The notes: generated by a model not told the origin, from the letters alone. Counted from the stretch's first letter, positions 25,812-34,523 are shown. The stretch: 64,000 nucleotides of DNA from Lysinibacillus sp. JNUCC-52 (GCF_015999545.1 NZ_CP065546.1:3504001-3568000); one strand, 5' to 3'. Program-made: numbers and translations.

Positions 25812-26759
25812 CTATTTAGATTCTTTGTCTTTACTTTCATCTGCTGCTTTTTTAGCTGCTTCTTCATCTGCTTTTGCTTGTTCTTCACTTGTTGTTGTAA
25901 AAGACTCTAATGCTTCTTTTAATTCTTTATCAGATGTTTTAAAGTCAGCATCTTTTGCTAATTGGGCAATGATGTCTTTTAACAATGTTTGTGCTTCACC
26001 AGTTTGAGTAAGCTTGTTTAACATTGTTGTACGAATTTTTTCTTCTTCATCTTCAAATGAGCCTACATCTTTTACATCGCGCTTTTCCGTAATTTCAATT
26101 ACGTGGTAGCCATAGCTTGATTTAATTGGCTCACTTAATGTGTTTAATGGAAGTTCATAAGCCGCGTCATTGAATTCATCTACCATAGAACCAACTGTAA
26201 ACCAACCTAACTCTCCGCCTTTTGCTGCAGAACCAGTATCAGTTGAGTATTCTTTTGCAACATCAGCAAAAGAAGCGCCGCCTTTAATTTTTTCAATCGC
26301 TTCTTTCGCAGTTTTTTCATCTGCTACAAGAATATGGCGACCGTTTAATTCTGTTTTCATTTGCTCATAATATTTTTTTACGTCTTCTTCTTTAATGGCT
26401 TTGTCTTTTAAAGCTTTTTCTTGTAGAAGTTGTACACGTAAAGAATCTTTAAAGCCTTGTTCTGTTAAGCCGTTTTCTGCTAGTGCTTGTGCAAAGCTAT
26501 CGCCGAACTGTGATGCAGTTGCATCATATTGTTCTTTAATTTCTTTGTCAGTCACTTCATATTTGTCTGCTAATACTTTTTCAGTCACCATTTGTTGTAA
26601 TACATATGAGCCTGTTAAAGTTTTTGCTTTTTCATTAAAATCAGATACTGAAATATCGCCTACTTTAGATGTAACTAATGCTTTGCTGTCGCCTCCACTA
26701 CAAGCGCCAAGAGCTAAAATTGAGGCTGCTAATGTTAAAGATAATACAGTCTTTTTCAT
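25812..26759 (-). CDS. prsA: foldase lipoprotein PrsA (parvulin-type peptidyl-prolyl isomerase)
   Basis: A 315-residue exported lipoprotein. Signal peptide with lipobox LGAC (Cys20), N-terminal chaperone part, then a parvulin domain at about 140-230 (GRHILVADEKTAKEAIEKIK; AAKGGELGWFTVGSMVDEF; SSYGYHVIEITEKRD). A charged Ala/Glu/Lys-rich tail ends in DESKDKESK. It assists folding of secreted proteins after translocation on the outer face of the membrane. AAGGAG precedes the ATG. In B. subtilis prsA also sits next to yhaM. Confidence 0.96.
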   Translation of the reverse strand: MKKTVLSLTLAASILALGACSGGDSKALVTSKVGDISVSDFNEKAKTLTGSYVLQQMVTEKVLADKYEVTDKEIKEQYDATASQFGDSFAQALAENGLTEQGFKDSLRVQLLQEKALKDKAIKEEDVKKYYEQMKTELNGRHILVADEKTAKEAIEKIKGGASFADVAKEYSTDTGSAAKGGELGWFTVGSMVDEFNDAAYELPLNTLSEPIKSSYGYHVIEITEKRDVKDVGSFEDEEEKIRTTMLNKLTQTGEAQTLLKDIIAQLAKDADFKTSDKELKEALESFTTTSEEQAKADEEAAKKAADESKDKESK

Positions 26760-26901
26760 ATGGATATTCTCTCCTTAATTCATTTCGTCCATTTTTTACT
26801 ATAACATAAACGTTTTAAAAACAAAATGGTTCCCCCTTGAGTATAGCCTAAATTTCAATTTTCAAAGCGCATAGGATATAGAAAAGAAAGGGGGTGAAGT
26901 T

Positions 26902-27009
26902 ATGAGCAACGGAGGATACGGTGGTGGCGGTGGCTACGGCTCAGGCTTTGCTTTATTAGTTGTGTTATTTATTTTATTAATTATTGTTGGTGCAGCGTTC
27001 CTATACTAA
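26902..27009 (+). CDS. YjcZ-family small glycine-rich membrane protein
   Basis: A 35-residue protein: a Gly/Tyr-rich head ([15 protein letters not shown]) and one membrane helix ([20 protein letters not shown]) that ends the protein. This is the pattern of the YjcZ/YtpI-like sporulation peptides common in Bacillaceae; expression in sporulating cells is family inference. AAGGGGGTGAAG lies close before the ATG. A terminator begins 15 bases after the stop. Confidence 0.85.
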   Translation: MSNGGYGGGGGYGSGFALLVVLFILLIIVGAAFLY

Positions 27010-27023
27010 TTAATAAAATGCCG

Positions 27024-27057
27024 AAAAGCTAAGGATATGCTGTTCCTTAGCTTTTCT
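27024..27057 (+). terminator. terminator of the YjcZ-like gene
   Basis: AAAAGCTAAGGA at 27024-27035 pairs perfectly with TCCTTAGCTTTT at 27044-27055. Confidence 0.82.
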
Positions 27058-27070
27058 TATCAATATCTAG

Positions 27071-27183
27071 GCATTCGCTCCGCACGCACGGGTCGAGGCC
27101 GAAAGAATTTTGGCTTCAATTAATTTCCCATTGCTGCATGGATGTTTTAAATACATGACCCGCGTGCGGACTGGCGCGGATGC
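27071..27183. repeat. GC-rich interrupted palindrome
   Basis: GCATTCGCTCCGCACGCACG then GGTC at the left pairs imperfectly with GACC then CGCGTGCGGACTGGCGCGGA-TGC at the right. An inner small stem (GGCCGAAAG...GGCTTC) is also present. High GC in an AT-rich gap suggests a dispersed structured element different from families A and B. Confidence 0.5.
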
Positions 27184-27190
27184 AACTACA

Positions 27191-27376
27191 TTAGACTGCA
27201 AACAAAATTTCTACGTAAAATGAAACAAGTAAAATTGTGATAAGTATATTGATAGTTCGGAATATCTTTGGTTGGTTTTCTTCGGGAATTTCACGTCGCA
27301 TACACAGTGCGTAGGTCATGCGATTGATTTGAAATAAATAGAATACCGAGAATAGAACTACAATCATTAATAGCAA
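27191..27376 (-). CDS. small two-helix membrane protein, unknown
   Basis: A 61-residue protein with a membrane helix at each end (LLMIVVLFSVFYLFQI; INILITILLVSFYVEILFAV) joined by a short charged loop (MRREIPEENQPKIF). TTG at 27376 is favoured by GGGAGG seven bases upstream; an ATG three codons later is too far from it. In B. subtilis yhaL or yhaK occupy the matching region, but I cannot show homology. Adjacent on the right is the DUF3267 gene on the same strand. Confidence 0.6.
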   Translation of the reverse strand: MLLMIVVLFSVFYLFQINRMTYALCMRREIPEENQPKIFRTINILITILLVSFYVEILFAV

Positions 27377-27446
27377 GTCTATTCCTCCCCTCTTTCAGTA
27401 TTATTAGCATATCAAAAAACATTAATAAAACACAAGTACAAGCGAA

Positions 27447-28010
27447 TCAGTTAATTGTAGGCGGTACTAAAATTTCATAGCCCTTCGGTGTTTCTTCAAT
27501 TTGGGCATCTTTAGGTGAATTCAACAAATATTTCACGTAAAGAATATCAATTAAACATAAACTACAATGATACGCTAAAAGTAATGTTCCATAATGTGTA
27601 TAGGCAGGCAGAAGCCATGTACTAATGACGATAATTGTATTTAATACAATAAAAGGTGTAAGTAATGCGAAAATATAGCGGTTTTTCGATAATGGCTCAC
27701 GAATGCGCATATGCAGTATAGGAATAACGTAAAACTGTTTCCGTACACGTAATTTGAGATGCTGGCGTAAGTCATATAATGCTAGAAAGTGTAAACATTT
27801 ATGAATAGGATAAAGAGCAAGGACGGCAATAACAAATAGCCAAAATAAATGATCATTATAATATTCATCGTTAAATAAATTAAATGTCACATAGGACACG
27901 GAAAAGACAGTGAGAAAAACAATAACAGCCATCATTATAATACGAGTCGTTCCATAATGATGTTCAAGGTTTAAAATTTTCCAACAGTGCACGTTAAATA
28001 TCAACTCCAT
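27447..28010 (-). CDS. yhaJ: DUF3267 family membrane protein (YhaJ-like)
   Basis: A 187-residue protein with about four membrane segments (MMAVIVFLTVFSVSYVTF; LFWLFVIAVLALYPIHKCLH; the others near 112-132 and 138-158). DUF3267 proteins resemble zincin peptidases with an HExxH-type helix. Here the site reads HKCLH, with Lys in place of the catalytic Glu, so peptidase activity is doubtful. Position between prsA and hpr matches yhaJ in B. subtilis. The start is uncertain: ATG at 28010 has a weak site, and a GTG at 27992 (VHCWKILNLE) fits the usual family N-terminus. Confidence 0.65.
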   Translation of the reverse strand: MELIFNVHCWKILNLEHHYGTTRIIMMAVIVFLTVFSVSYVTFNLFNDEYYNDHLFWLFVIAVLALYPIHKCLHFLALYDLRQHLKLRVRKQFYVIPILHMRIREPLSKNRYIFALLTPFIVLNTIIVISTWLLPAYTHYGTLLLAYHCSLCLIDILYVKYLLNSPKDAQIEETPKGYEILVPPTIN

Positions 28011-28062
28011 AATAGGGAAGGTTCCTATTCAATGTAAATTGATTTCTATAAGATTGCAAGAG

Positions 28063-28096
28063 AAAGGAGGTATTTCAGAAATGTTTCTGAAATGCC
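28063..28096. terminator. terminator of hpr
   Basis: AAAGGAGGTATTTCAGAAA pairs with TTTCTGAAATGCCTCCTTT (one mismatch) around a two-base loop. T or A runs on both sides allow use from either direction. Confidence 0.85.
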
Positions 28097-28113
28097 TCCT
28101 TTTTTAGCATATA

Positions 28114-28674
28114 TTATCCTTTTACAGTAGAACGTTCTTCTAACGTGTCAAAGGAATCACGGAAGTGTTGAAATGAACGTTCAAAAATATCAATAAAGTC
28201 CTCACCGTAAATATTACGAATAACAGCCATTACATCTAAAAATTCTGGGAAGCGACCATATAAATCTTTCAAAGCTAACGAGCCCTCCAGCACAGAATGG
28301 TATGTGTTATGATAATTGCTATTCATTTCAATAATAAGGTCTGTCCCTGTTTCAGTTAGTTCTACATAAGTATTTCGTTTGTCATCATCGCGTTTTGAAA
28401 ACTTTAATAATCCACGTTCCTCTAGCTTTTTTGAAAAGTTAAATGCTGTTGAAACGTGCATTACACCAAATTTGGCTACATCTGAAATGGAAGCCCCTTT
28501 TAAATGATATGAAATCCACAAAATATGGTGCTCGTTAATGTTTAAATCGTATGGTTTAATCCATTGTTGCCAATCTTTTTCAACTGCTTTCCATAAAGCT
28601 TTTGATAATTGTGCAATTCTTTGACTGTATAGCATTGCTTCTTTTTGAGTGTATAATTCCTCTGACAAAGCCAT
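28114..28674 (-). CDS. hpr: MarR-type repressor Hpr (ScoC), protease and sporulation regulator
   Basis: A 186-residue MarR-family protein with strong resemblance to B. subtilis Hpr in the core: [60 protein letters not shown] (recognition helix and wing). In B. subtilis it represses extracellular protease genes, sinI and opp during the transition to stationary phase. The ATG at 28674 follows a GTG codon; both are close to AGTAGG, so the first residue is uncertain. Gene order hpr-yhaH-trpP-hit-ecsAB is the same as in B. subtilis. Confidence 0.94.
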   Translation of the reverse strand: MALSEELYTQKEAMLYSQRIAQLSKALWKAVEKDWQQWIKPYDLNINEHHILWISYHLKGASISDVAKFGVMHVSTAFNFSKKLEERGLLKFSKRDDDKRNTYVELTETGTDLIIEMNSNYHNTYHSVLEGSLALKDLYGRFPEFLDVMAVIRNIYGEDFIDIFERSFQHFRDSFDTLEERSTVKG

Positions 28675-28830
28675 CACCTACTGCTTTCTTTAACGTTTTA
28701 AAATTATTATAGCAATAAAGAAAAAAAGTTTAAAGTTAGAAAAATTAAAAAATTGAAAAGTGGTTAAAAAATAACAATTTGAATATTGTTTTTGGTAAAA
28801 AAACAGGTTTTATTACCGTTTTATAAAACT

Positions 28831-29226
28831 TTATGCCTGTGCCTTTTCTTCTGGTTTTTTCTTTTTATCAGTGAATTGTGCAATGTTTTTCTCGATTTCG
28901 TTAATTGAATTCTGTAATGCATCTATTTCTTGTTGTAAATTATTCTTTGTCGGTTCGATTTCTTGTGTAAAGACAGTAATCGAATGTTTTAGATCATTTA
29001 TTATTTGTGGTATATTATTTTTCGCTTCATTTGTTAAAGTGCCTACAGATTGTTTAACATTGTTGACTTGATGCTTTACATCTTGAAGCTTAAGTTTTGC
29101 ACTATCAGTATTAGAAAGTATTGTAGAACGTAATTGTTGGCCTGATTGAGGTGTTGACAAAAGGACCGCAATTGCGCCTCCGATTATACCTGTTGTTAAT
29201 CCGAATAAAAATGGTTGTGCTTTCAT
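28831..29226 (-). CDS. yhaH: YtxH-domain protein YhaH
   Basis: A 131-residue protein with an N-terminal membrane anchor of the YtxH type (FLFGLTTGIIGGAIAVLLST, then PQSGQQLR). A long amphipathic helical region follows (LKLQDVKHQVNNVKQSVGTL and onward) and a Lys/Glu tail. Such proteins are small stress- or stationary-phase membrane proteins of unknown action. GAGG lies before ATG. Position between hpr and trpP supports the name. Confidence 0.82.
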   Translation of the reverse strand: MKAQPFLFGLTTGIIGGAIAVLLSTPQSGQQLRSTILSNTDSAKLKLQDVKHQVNNVKQSVGTLTNEAKNNIPQIINDLKHSITVFTQEIEPTKNNLQQEIDALQNSINEIEKNIAQFTDKKKKPEEKAQA

Positions 29227-29300
29227 AGTAAATACCTCATTTCTATATTTGTTATCTTTCTTCTATTAAACCATGAAATCAGTCGATAAAAAAAGAAAAA

Positions 29301-29341
29301 AGAAGCTAAACGAGTGATTTTGCCTCACTGTTTAGCTTCTT
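29301..29341 (-). terminator. terminator of trpP
   Basis: AGAAGCTAAACGAGTG pairs with CACTGTTTAGCTTCT with one mismatch or bulge. It is followed in the minus direction by a T-rich tract (A-rich on the plus strand, 29288-29300). Confidence 0.8.
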
Positions 29342-29372
29342 CCCTTATATTAAAGCTTAAAACGTCTTACGT

Positions 29373-29909
29373 TTATAATGCTTGCGAAATTGCTGTGTTG
29401 AATTTAGAACGCTTCACTAGTTTGGCAACGATAGGATAAATAATAACAAATGCTACAACGTTAAAGGCAACAGCTGGTATTACAACCCCCACAAACAGCA
29501 CCGTAAACGTTGCGCCTACATTAGCGTTAAATACAAATAGCGCAACAGATAAAAAGACAGATCCCGACAAAATCGTACCTAAGCCAACTAAGACAGCGGA
29601 TATAGCAAAATGACTTGTCACTTTTTTTAGCATAATGAGTATTGCTAAAAACACAAAGCCTGTAACAGCTTTATCGATAATATTTGGGATAAATCCTGCT
29701 GGGAATGTTGTAAATAAACCTGAAAGTACCCCTGTCGATAAAGAAAGTAAAAAAGTTTCTTTTATTGAAGGGAACAATAAAATGCCGATAAACATCATTG
29801 TTAACATGAAGTCAGGCTTCATGCCATTTACCATACCTGGTGTGACCACATAAAGGGCAGCACCGACACCGACTAAAAGCGCCATTAACACTAGATTTTT
29901 TGTATTCAT
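29373..29909 (-). CDS. trpP: tryptophan transporter TrpP
   Basis: A 178-residue membrane protein with about five to six helices (LVLMALLVGVGAALYVVTPG; MLTMMFIGILLFPSI; AISAVLVGLGTILSGSVF; final NVVAFVIIYPIVAKLVK). It matches the TrpP family of B. subtilis, a probable tryptophan uptake protein whose translation is controlled by TRAP. The leader here carries an unmistakable TRAP site over its ribosome site, which independently supports both the name and tryptophan as substrate. Located between hpr-yhaH and hit as in B. subtilis. Confidence 0.93.
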   Translation of the reverse strand: MNTKNLVLMALLVGVGAALYVVTPGMVNGMKPDFMLTMMFIGILLFPSIKETFLLSLSTGVLSGLFTTFPAGFIPNIIDKAVTGFVFLAILIMLKKVTSHFAISAVLVGLGTILSGSVFLSVALFVFNANVGATFTVLFVGVVIPAVAFNVVAFVIIYPIVAKLVKRSKFNTAISQAL

Positions 29910-29911
29910 TT

Positions 29912-29950
29912 CTAATCTCTCCTCAACTATGCTAATCTAATTGTTTCCTA
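29912..29950 (-). promoter_or_regulatory. TRAP binding site overlapping the trpP ribosome-binding site
   Basis: Read on the minus strand toward the start codon: TAG-at-TAG-ca-TAG, then tt-GAG-ga-GAG-at-TAG-aa before ATG. That is six NAG triplets, each separated by exactly two bases (29912-29939), with a further TAG at 29948-29950. The GAGGAGAG ribosome site is part of the array, so tryptophan-bound TRAP would block translation. The spacing is seen directly; binding follows from the known TRAP mechanism. Confidence 0.88.
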
Positions 29951-30047
29951 ACGTGTCCTCATGACCGTTAGCGAAACTTATTTGTGATTGTACGCTAAAA
30001 TGGATCGTTTGACAATAGCGTTCCATTTTCATAACTAAATTGTTTGA

Positions 30048-30069
30048 GAATTGTTTGAGTGCCTGGCAC
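30048..30069 (+). repeat. family A short repeat, copy 4, overlapping the hit stop codon
   Basis: GAATTGTTTGAGTGCCTGGC then AC. A half copy (AATTGTTTGAG) lies directly to its left at 30038-30048. The last base coincides with the final base of the hit TAG stop. Confidence 0.8.
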
Positions 30070-30482
30070 TATAAATTAGCTTTAATGCTGTCGGCTACTT
30101 CTGTTAATTGCTCTGGTGTATATGTTTGTGTTTGCCAAATTAAGCCTAGGCCTTCTTTTTCATCGTAACGCGGAATAAAATGTAAGTGGTAGTGGAAAAC
30201 AGTTTGTCCAGCTGCAGCACCATTGTTATTAATCGTATTCATACCGATAGGGTTAAATGCTGCTTTAATGGCATTGGCAAGCTTCGGTGCGACTGCATAT
30301 AAATTACGTGCTACCTCTTCTGGCATTTCGAATAAGTCTTGACAGTGATGTTTTGGAACTAATAAAGTGTGACCTTTTGCAACTGGTGCAATGTCCGTGA
30401 ATGCATAGACATGTTCATCTTCGTAAACTTTTGTACTTGGAATTGATCCATCAATGATTTTGCAAAATAGGCAATCGCTCAT
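30069..30482 (-). CDS. hit: HIT family nucleotide-binding hydrolase
   Basis: A 137-residue histidine-triad protein: CLFCKIIDGSIPSTKVYED at the N-terminus and the catalytic triad motif in VFHYHLHFIPRY (about 97-108). It probably hydrolyses AMP-linked or dinucleoside polyphosphate substrates; the substrate is unknown. AAGGGGG lies before the ATG. It is divergent from ecsA, as in B. subtilis. Its TAG stop overlaps a family A repeat. Confidence 0.95.
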   Translation of the reverse strand: MSDCLFCKIIDGSIPSTKVYEDEHVYAFTDIAPVAKGHTLLVPKHHCQDLFEMPEEVARNLYAVAPKLANAIKAAFNPIGMNTINNNGAAAGQTVFHYHLHFIPRYDEKEGLGLIWQTQTYTPEQLTEVADSIKANL

Positions 30483-30588
30483 TCGTAAAATCCCCCTTAA
30501 TATTTATATGTAAGTTTATTCTATCATACTCATAACTGAATCATTTGCTAATTTTTGATAAAATAATAACAAGAAGAGGAGTGAGGGT

Positions 30589-31338
30589 ATGTCGGTATTA
30601 GAAGTGCAACATGTGACAGGTGGCTATACGAAAAAGCCTGTTATTAAAGAATTGTCATTTACAATAGGTAAAGGAGAGCTTGTCGGGCTAATTGGTTTAA
30701 ATGGTGCAGGTAAAAGTACGACCATTAAACATATAATCGGCACAATGCTACCAAAAGAAGGCGACATTCGTCTAAATGGTGTGACGTTAAAAGAAAATAC
30801 GGACAAGTATCGGACAGCATTTTCCTATATCCCTGAAACACCAGTTTTATATGATGAATTAACATTACGTGAACATCTTGAATTAACAGCAATGGCTTAC
30901 GGTTTAGATGAGGCTACACTTGCAGCTCGTTCAGAAATGTTATTAAAGGAATTTCGGATGGAAAAACGCTTAAATTGGTTCCCATCGCATTTCTCAAAAG
31001 GGATGCGTCAGAAAGTAATGATTATGTGTGCATTTTTAGTAAATCCAAGTCTGTATATAATTGATGAACCGTTTGTCGGACTGGATCCACTAGGTATCCA
31101 ATCATTGCTCGATCAGATGGATACAAAGAAAAAAGAGGGAGCATCCATTTTAATGTCGACACATATTTTATCGACAGCTGAAAAACATTGTGATCGAATT
31201 ATTTTATTGCATGAAGGATGTGTTCGAGCACAGGGAACGATGGCGGATTTACGACAAGCGTTTGGCATGCCACATGCTACATTGGATGACCTATATATTG
31301 CGATGACGAAGGAGCGGGACCATGAAGAACTTGCGTGA
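30589..31338 (+). CDS. ecsA: ABC transporter ATP-binding protein EcsA
   Basis: A 249-residue ABC ATPase. Walker A is GLNGAGKST (36-44), the signature region FSKGMRQKVMIM is near 140, Walker B is LYIIDEPFVGLDP, and the H-loop is STHIL. EcsAB mutants in B. subtilis are defective in protein secretion, competence and intramembrane cleavage by RasP; the transported substrate is not firmly known. GAGGAGTGAGGG before ATG. It overlaps ecsB by 17 bases. No ecsC is visible after ecsB. Confidence 0.94.
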   Translation: MSVLEVQHVTGGYTKKPVIKELSFTIGKGELVGLIGLNGAGKSTTIKHIIGTMLPKEGDIRLNGVTLKENTDKYRTAFSYIPETPVLYDELTLREHLELTAMAYGLDEATLAARSEMLLKEFRMEKRLNWFPSHFSKGMRQKVMIMCAFLVNPSLYIIDEPFVGLDPLGIQSLLDQMDTKKKEGASILMSTHILSTAEKHCDRIILLHEGCVRAQGTMADLRQAFGMPHATLDDLYIAMTKERDHEELA

Positions 31339-32506
31339 TGTATGGTCCTCGCGCTTCATGCACTATATAAGTGAAGTACAAAAATATATGCAGTTTATTT
31401 TCACTGGACATATTGCGATTGTACTTGTGTTTCTTGTTGGAGCTGGGGGCTATCAATATAGTGAGTGGTTGAAAATCGTTGAGTCTGATTTTCCAGCTGA
31501 AGGGCTTATTGCCTTAATAATTGGTGTATTACTAGCATTTAGCCGCCCAACGACATTATTGCGTGAGCCAGACCAAGTGTATTTATTGCCATTAGAATCA
31601 AAAATGTCGCTGTATTTAAAAAAGGCACTTGCGTGGACGTTTTGGTCACAAGTTTGGATTGTGGCAATCGTTTATATCATTAGTATTCCTTTATTAAAGG
31701 CAGTAACAGAATTAACAACAACTAATATTTGGTTACTATTTTTACTAGTTATCGCCCTAAAGTATGTGAGTGTGCAAGGTGAATTTAGTTATCGTTATAG
31801 TGAACGCGGACATTTTGTATGGGTGGACAGACTAATACGAGCTATTATATTTGGTGTAACCGTATATATGGGGCTACAAATGCAACTTATTCTTGCATTC
31901 GTTGCAGCGATAATTGGTTGTATCTATGTATTGGTGTTTCGCAAAAAATGTGCGAACGAGCCTGTACCATATGAGCACTTTGTAAAATTAGAACAAAATC
32001 GAATGATGAGCTTCTATCGTTTCGCCAATTATTTTACCGATGTACCTCATTTACGTGGGAGTATTCGACGTAGAGCATGGCTGGACTGGTTTTATAATTT
32101 TATACCCTATCAAAAGGGGAATGCTCAAAAGTATTTAGTGTTCCGTACGTTTATTCGTACAGACGATCATTTTTATTTATGGCTCCGATTAACCGCTATT
32201 TCGGCTATTATTGCAGCCTTTGTGGATATTCCTTTTGTTACATGGTTTATTGCAGGTGCATTGAGCTTTGCGACGACAATTCAGCTAAAGCAAGCATTAT
32301 TAGCTAGCGGTGAGTTTCGGATGGACATGCTTTATCCGCTGCCAGAGGGTGCGCGTAAAGTTGCTGTTATGCAAGTTGTGCGTCTGACAATGATTGCGCA
32401 AGCGATTATTGTTACTCTATGCGGAGTAACGCAGCCGATGTTTTATGTAACAGCAATAATCATTTTTGTAGTTAGTGAAATAACTGCAAAGGTGTCAAAA
32501 CCTTAA
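31322..32506 (+). CDS. ecsB: ABC transporter permease EcsB
   Basis: A 394-residue membrane protein with multiple hydrophobic segments (FIFTGHIAIVLVFLVGAGGY; GLIALIIGVLLAFS; pairs near 110-150, 180-210 and 290-325; the last near 355-390). It starts inside ecsA with AAGGAGCGGG as ribosome site, so translation is coupled. Permease half of the Ecs transporter. It ends before a strong shared terminator. Confidence 0.92.
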   Translation: MKNLRDVWSSRFMHYISEVQKYMQFIFTGHIAIVLVFLVGAGGYQYSEWLKIVESDFPAEGLIALIIGVLLAFSRPTTLLREPDQVYLLPLESKMSLYLKKALAWTFWSQVWIVAIVYIISIPLLKAVTELTTTNIWLLFLLVIALKYVSVQGEFSYRYSERGHFVWVDRLIRAIIFGVTVYMGLQMQLILAFVAAIIGCIYVLVFRKKCANEPVPYEHFVKLEQNRMMSFYRFANYFTDVPHLRGSIRRRAWLDWFYNFIPYQKGNAQKYLVFRTFIRTDDHFYLWLRLTAISAIIAAFVDIPFVTWFIAGALSFATTIQLKQALLASGEFRMDMLYPLPEGARKVAVMQVVRLTMIAQAIIVTLCGVTQPMFYVTAIIIFVVSEITAKVSKP

Positions 32507-32531
32507 AGACAAACGTTACTATTGTATATTA

Positions 32532-32583
32532 AAAGAAAGCTCATTTTGCCCGAAATAGATTAGGCAAAATGAGCTTTCTTTTT
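32532..32583. terminator. bidirectional terminator between ecsB and the amidohydrolase gene
   Basis: A perfect 19-bp stem (AAAGAAAGCTCATTTTGCC at 32532-32550 with its complement at 32563-32581) and T runs on both strands. Confidence 0.9.
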
Positions 32584-32584
32584 A

Positions 32585-33745
32585 TTATTCCACGCCTTGA
32601 TATTCAAGCGCAGCGCTTAACATAACTTTTGCTGCAACTAGCATACCTTTTTCATCAATATCAAATTTCGGATGATGATGTGGTGCATATTCTACAGGTG
32701 CGGCCCCTGTGAAGAAGAAAGTACCTGGTTTTTCCTCTAAATAATAGGCGAAGTCTTCGCCACCCATCGTTGCTGGTATTTCAACAACATCACAAATGTC
32801 TTGTGCGATATCGCGAACAAATAGTGTTTCTTTTTCATGATTCACAATCGCTGGATAGCCTTTACGATAGTCTAGCTTAATTGTGCAATCTTGTGCAATT
32901 TCAGTTCCGTGTACAACGCGCTTAAATTCACGTTCCATCGTTTCACGGACTTCTTTATCAAACGTACGGATAGTCCCATTTAAATAAGCTGTATCTGCAA
33001 TAATATTATCCGCATTCGAGGCAACGAATGAGCCAACAGTAAGAACAGCTGATTCAGTTGGAGCTACTCGACGTGCTACAAGTTGTTGCAAGTTCATGAC
33101 AAGCTGAGAGCCGATAACGATGGCATCTTTCGTTTGATGTGGATGAGCGCCATGCCCACCTTTACCTTGAATTTTTAACTCAAAGCTATCCACTGCAGCC
33201 ATTAGTGGACCAACACGGTAACCGATCATGCCCGTCGGATGATTGGAAGATAAATGTGTACCAAATATAGCGTCAACACAGTTAAGTGCACCTGCTTGTA
33301 TCATACCGATAGCACCGCCTGGGTCTGCTTCTTCAGCATGTTGATGTATCAGCACATATTCACCTGCTAACTCATCTCTCATTTCCCATAAAAGTTTCCC
33401 TATTATTAATAAAGTAGCCGTATGACCATCATGACCACAAGCATGCATAACACCATCTACCTTTGATTTGTAAGGGACATCTTTTTCGTCTTGAATAGGA
33501 AGTGCATCAAAATCAGCACGTAAGGCAATCCTTTTACCAGGCTTGCTACCTTTAATACGTGCAATCAGTCCATAGCCGCTAATATTAGGTTCAACTGGGA
33601 CACCAAGCTTTTGATAGTATTCAATAATATAGTTTGCTGTTTCTTTCTCTTGGAAGCTTAGTTCCGGATGCATATGTAGATGGCGGCGAATGGCCACCAT
33701 TTCATCAAAATGAGCATCAATTTTATCGAGTAATTGTTGATTCAT
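32585..33745 (-). CDS. yhaA: M20 family amidohydrolase (YhaA-like)
   Basis: A 386-residue M20D metallopeptidase or amidohydrolase. Metal residues are in MHACGHDGHTATLL (about 100-113), HAEEADPGGAIGM, IFGTHLSSNHPTG and GGEDFAYYLEEKPG (about 328-341), with the dimerisation domain between (KGGHGAHPHQTKDA). It likely removes an acyl group from an N-acyl amino acid; the substrate is unknown. In B. subtilis yhaA follows the ecs operon, matching the position here. hmoB lies 23 bases upstream on the same strand, so the two may be co-transcribed. Confidence 0.88.
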   Translation of the reverse strand: MNQQLLDKIDAHFDEMVAIRRHLHMHPELSFQEKETANYIIEYYQKLGVPVEPNISGYGLIARIKGSKPGKRIALRADFDALPIQDEKDVPYKSKVDGVMHACGHDGHTATLLIIGKLLWEMRDELAGEYVLIHQHAEEADPGGAIGMIQAGALNCVDAIFGTHLSSNHPTGMIGYRVGPLMAAVDSFELKIQGKGGHGAHPHQTKDAIVIGSQLVMNLQQLVARRVAPTESAVLTVGSFVASNADNIIADTAYLNGTIRTFDKEVRETMEREFKRVVHGTEIAQDCTIKLDYRKGYPAIVNHEKETLFVRDIAQDICDVVEIPATMGGEDFAYYLEEKPGTFFFTGAAPVEYAPHHHPKFDIDEKGMLVAAKVMLSAALEYQGVE

Positions 33746-33768
33746 AAGTAAGTGCTCCTTAAAAAAAA

Positions 33769-34287
33769 TTATGCCTCGTCGTCTTCTTTCGGGACAACAG
33801 TATAGGTTGTAACATAGGATGCGGCAGAGAAAATATTTTGTTGTCGCACACCAGTTGGTTCTTCACGTTGGGCATGTGCTGTATTATACGCTTTTGAGCT
33901 TTTCCATGCTTCAAATGAGTGAGGTCCATTCCATTGTGTCAAAACAATGTATGTGTCACCATTTAATGGCCGTAACAGTCGGAACGCTACAAAACCAGGC
34001 TCGTTCTCAATGGCACGTGCACGATTTAAAAAACGATGTTCAAAAACAGGTTTCCCTTCATCTGTCACTGGAATATTATTGAACACGAAAAAACCGCGTT
34101 CTTCTAATTCATTTACCGAATCTAACACTTCAAATTTACGAGGTGTAGCAAATACAGATTTTCCTTCAGTTTCATGGATGAGCACAGAATTACCCTCACC
34201 ATGCATTAAAATCATATGTTCGTCAGGGTACTTATTTTTCACTTGTTCCATAAACTCTCCTGTGCCAGAAGTTATATAAATATTCAT
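33769..34287 (-). CDS. hmoB: HmoB-type haem-degrading monooxygenase (ABM domain)
   Basis: A 172-residue protein with an N-terminal half of unknown fold (MNIYITSGTGEFMEQVKNKY) and a C-terminal antibiotic-biosynthesis-monooxygenase domain at about 75-160 (NRARAIENEPGFVAFRLLRP; TYIVLTQWNGPHSFEAWKSS). B. subtilis HmoB (YhgC) has this two-part layout and degrades haem. I take it to be the same from domain order and its position beside hemE-hemH-hemY. AAGGAGGG is seven bases before the ATG at 34287; an upstream in-frame start lacks a ribosome site. Confidence 0.85.
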   Translation of the reverse strand: MNIYITSGTGEFMEQVKNKYPDEHMILMHGEGNSVLIHETEGKSVFATPRKFEVLDSVNELEERGFFVFNNIPVTDEGKPVFEHRFLNRARAIENEPGFVAFRLLRPLNGDTYIVLTQWNGPHSFEAWKSSKAYNTAHAQREEPTGVRQQNIFSAASYVTTYTVVPKEDDEA

Positions 34288-34523
34288 TGTTTTGCCCTCC
34301 TTATAAATGTCTAAGTAATCAGTGATTAACTCCATTTAAGTGTAAGTTACCCGCTTTGTCAAAAAAGAAAGCATGGAGAAAGAACAATTTTATGACATTT
34401 CACTAGGAAAACTATACAATAGCAGAGGAAGCGTTTACTATTGAAAACGGATATCAATAATAATGGAATAAACAAGTGATTTTTTTTATGATACGAATTT
34501 CATCGAGGGGAAGGAAATAATCA

